This document shows positions 61,626-64,000 of a stretch of 64,000 nt of DNA, in pieces. The notes beneath the pieces were generated by a model. It did no database searches, was not told where the DNA came from, and was given only the letters and a program-made list of their open reading frames with translations. Numbering within the stretch: position 1 is the first letter of the stretch; each line of letters opens with the position of its first letter. The position numbers and the translations under genes were made by a program. Source of the stretch: Desulfarculus sp. (GTDB lineage Bacteria > Desulfobacterota > Desulfarculia > Desulfarculales > Desulfarculaceae); the NCBI GenBank assembly GCA_016218705.1, contig JACRDC010000037.1, forward strand, positions 62,001 through 126,000, read 5' to 3'.

Positions 61626-64000
61626 ATGATCATTCTGCACGCAGCCCTGGTGGGTGAAGAATTCCAGCTTTGGAGCGAGACGCCGCCCCTTACGGATGCC
61701 CCTTCGCCCAAGGGGAAAGGAAAGTCATCCAAGACTCCGGCGACGCCAATGTCTCCTTTTGATGCCGGCGCCAAGAGCCTTAAGGCTGCCTTGGGCCAGA
61801 TGGGCCTGGGCCTGAAGTTGCCGGCCAAGCGCTGGAGGGAGGCCATCGTCTGGCTGCCCAGCAAGGGGCGCGCTCCCATTCCTTCCAGCCCGCTCATCGC
61901 TGAATCTCCCGCCTCCAGGACGAAGGAGGACCTTGCGTCCTGGCGGGTCACCTGCTGCACACTTACCCGCCAGGAAGCGCTGGAACTTTTGTGCCTATGC
62001 GGGAGCCGGCACACGCTGGCACAGGGAGTCCTGGCGGGTCCGGACCTGGCCTACTGGTCCCGGGCCATGCGGTTCGCCGGGGCTTTGGTGGCCAGGCAGC
62101 GGTTCCTTCCCGCACTCGAGAAAAGAGGCGAAGCCTTTATCGCCCGTTGGCGACCTGCCATCTCACATGAGGATCATCCCCGCCTGCTCAGTCTGGCCCA
62201 GGCCATGCCCCCGGCGGCCCGAGCCATAAGCCCAGACAACGCAGGCCCCCCGGACCAGCCACCGGTCCCGTTGCTGACCAAATTCCTGGCCCAGATGGTC
62301 GACCAGTTGGTGCGTGGGTCGTCGCCCGTGAAGACGACGGTTCGCGGGCATAAAGGGTCTCGGGGGTCTTTTGACAGCCTGCATGACACCTGGCTCCAAG
62401 CCTTGCACTCATCCGATGGGGTGGTGGATGGCCCCAAGATCGAGCTGGCGGAGTTCGCGCAACAGGTCGAGCAATGGCGGCGTCCCCTGACCTTGGCCGA
62501 GAGCGCACCGTTCAGGCTGTGTTTCCGTCTGGAGGAGCCCACCCCAGAGTCCCAGGCTGGCGAAGACGACTGGAACGTACATTTCTTGCTACAGTCGGCC
62601 AGCGACCTCAGCCTGCTCATCCCGGCCGAGACAGCCTGGACGGCTCGCGGTCGCATCAGCGGCCTGCTGGCCAAGGATGGTTTCCAGGTACGGGAGTACC
62701 TGCTCCACGGCCTGGGACAGGCGGCGGGTCTATGCCCCCGTATCGAGGCCAGCTTGCGCTCCGCAACGCCGGGGGGCTACACCCTGGACGCGGCTGGGGC
62801 TCATGAGTTTCTGACCCAGCGGGCAGCGGCCCTGGAGCAGGCCGGCTTCGGGGTGATGCTGCCGGCCTGGTGGAGTAGAAAGGGCACCAAGCTCAAACTC
62901 AGCGCCCGAGCCAAGATCAAGAGCCCCAAGCTGGTGGCCAACTCCGGGTTGTCCTTGGATCGCATAGTGGAGGTGGACTGGGACCTGGCCCTGGGCGGCG
63001 AGAAAATCACCCGCGCCGAGTTGGAGGCCCTGGCCAGGCTCAAGACGCCCCTGGTGAGGCTGCGCGGCCAGTGGGTGGAGATGCGGGCCGAGGAGATCAA
63101 GACCGCCCTGGACTTCTGGCGCAAGCGGGAAGAGGGCCAGGCCACCCTGCGTGATGTGGTCAGGCTGACCCTGGGCGCGGACCGCCCGGCCCCAGGGTTG
63201 GAGTTTGATGGGGTGGAGGCTTCCGACTGGGTCCAAGGCTTTTTGGATAGCCTTCAAGGCCGTAGCAGTTTCGCGGAGACGGAGCCACCGGCTGGGTTTC
63301 AGGGAGTCCTGCGCCCCTATCAAGCCCGGGGCTACTCCTGGTTAGGTTTTCTGCGGGACTGGGGCCTGGGGGCCTGCCTGGCCGACGACATGGGCCTGGG
63401 AAAGACCGTGCAGACCCTGGCCCTGATCTTGCGCGACTGGCGGGACGCTGACCGCCAGCGGCGGCCTGTACTTTTGGTCTGCCCCGCCTCCGTGCTGAGC
63501 AACTGGCTCAAGGAGGCCCAGCGCTTCACGCCCGAGATGCCGGTGATGGTGCACCATGGCCTGCAAAGATTGAAGGAGCGGGCTTTCGTAAAGGCCGCGC
63601 GGGAGCAGGCCCTAGTGGTCACCAGCTATGCCCTCCTGCCCCGTGACTTCAAGGCCCTGAGCGCGGTGGATTGGGCCGGGATGGTCTTGGACGAAGCCCA
63701 GAACATCAAGAACCCGGAGACCAAGCAGGCGCGAGCCGCCCGGACTCTTAAGGCCGATTTTCGCCTGGCGCTGACCGGCACCCCGGTGGAAAACCACGTG
63801 GGCGACCTGTGGTCGCTCATGGAGTTCCTGAATCCCGGCTTCCTGGGCAGCCAGGCCCAGTTCAAGCGGAGCTTCTTCATCCCCATCCAGGCCCGACGCG
63901 ACCCAGAGGCCACGCTGTCCTTGAAGCGCCTGACCGGCCCCTTCATTCTGCGCCGGCTTAAGACCGACAAAAGCGTTATCGCCGACCTGCCCGAAAAAGT
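61626..64000 (+). CDS. SNF2-family DNA-dependent helicase/ATPase, 5' portion (continues past window end)
   Basis: Uninterrupted reading frame from ATG 61626 to window end, absent from ORF track; LRPYQARGYSWLGFLRDWGLGACLADDMGLGKTVQTLAL, LVCPASVLSNWLKEAQRF, MVLDEAQNIKNP, RLALTGTPVENHVGDLWSLMEFLNPGFLG. Confidence 0.95.
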   Translation, partial: MIILHAALVGEEFQLWSETPPLTDAPSPKGKGKSSKTPATPMSPFDAGAKSLKAALGQMGLGLKLPAKRWREAIVWLPSKGRAPIPSSPLIAESPASRTKEDLASWRVTCCTLTRQEALELLCLCGSRHTLAQGVLAGPDLAYWSRAMRFAGALVARQRFLPALEKRGEAFIARWRPAISHEDHPRLLSLAQAMPPAARAISPDNAGPPDQPPVPLLTKFLAQMVDQLVRGSSPVKTTVRGHKGSRGSFDSLHDTWLQALHSSDGVVDGPKIELAEFAQQVEQWRRPLTLAESAPFRLCFRLEEPTPESQAGEDDWNVHFLLQSASDLSLLIPAETAWTARGRISGLLAKDGFQVREYLLHGLGQAAGLCPRIEASLRSATPGGYTLDAAGAHEFLTQRAAALEQAGFGVMLPAWWSRKGTKLKLSARAKIKSPKLVANSGLSLDRIVEVDWDLALGGEKITRAELEALARLKTPLVRLRGQWVEMRAEEIKTALDFWRKREEGQATLRDVVRLTLGADRPAPGLEFDGVEASDWVQGFLDSLQGRSSFAETEPPAGFQGVLRPYQARGYSWLGFLRDWGLGACLADDMGLGKTVQTLALILRDWRDADRQRRPVLLVCPASVLSNWLKEAQRFTPEMPVMVHHGLQRLKERAFVKAAREQALVVTSYALLPRDFKALSAVDWAGMVLDEAQNIKNPETKQARAARTLKADFRLALTGTPVENHVGDLWSLMEFLNPGFLGSQAQFKRSFFIPIQARRDPEATLSLKRLTGPFILRRLKTDKSVIADLPEK

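Overview
The window is 64 kb of high-GC chromosomal DNA. The gene content suggests an anaerobic Desulfobacterota/Deltaproteobacteria-like genome, but this is inference and I could not test taxonomy. Main segments: (i) 0-10.8 kb, exopolysaccharide genes: a partial ExeA/GspA-type ATPase, a Wzz-type chain-length protein, an outer-membrane beta-barrel, Wza, a polysaccharide deacetylase, a FemAB/CelD-like acyltransferase, a methyltransferase, and PMM/PGM, ManA and ManC. (ii) 11-17.6 kb: HU, the small SRP RNA (ffs), an HD-GYP protein, an IclR regulator, a SPOR-domain protein, a pair of small paralogous ORFs, and an aldolase-cupin fusion. (iii) 17.7-18.75 kb: one strikingly AT-rich gene, a DUF3644/HEPN-like protein with a C-terminal HTH. 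(iv) 18.8-42.3 kb: metabolic and housekeeping genes (LsrF-like aldolase, two acyl-CoA-binding proteins, ADH, MFS, FBA, HisC, Cmk, ThyX, enolase, SppA, RpsA, DUF1015 and others). (v) 43.2-56.0 kb: an eight-gene, translationally coupled two-component/HD-GYP/HDOD signalling operon, bracketed by arrays of near-perfect DNA hairpins. (vi) 56.1-60.1 kb: ferredoxin-thioredoxin reductase with a glutaredoxin, AmrB/MEMO, a NifU-like protein, GltX, tRNA-Gln and tRNA-Glu. (vii) 60.4 kb to the end, immediately after the tRNAs: a DUF4143 AAA ATPase and an SNF2 helicase that runs off the window. The best candidates for something new are the HEPN/DUF3644-HTH gene, the hairpin arrays flanking the signalling operon, the dispersed palindromic repeat families, and the tRNA-adjacent ATPase/SNF2 pair. 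I did not find a complete, obviously new multi-gene system. All assignments come from reading the sequence without database searches.
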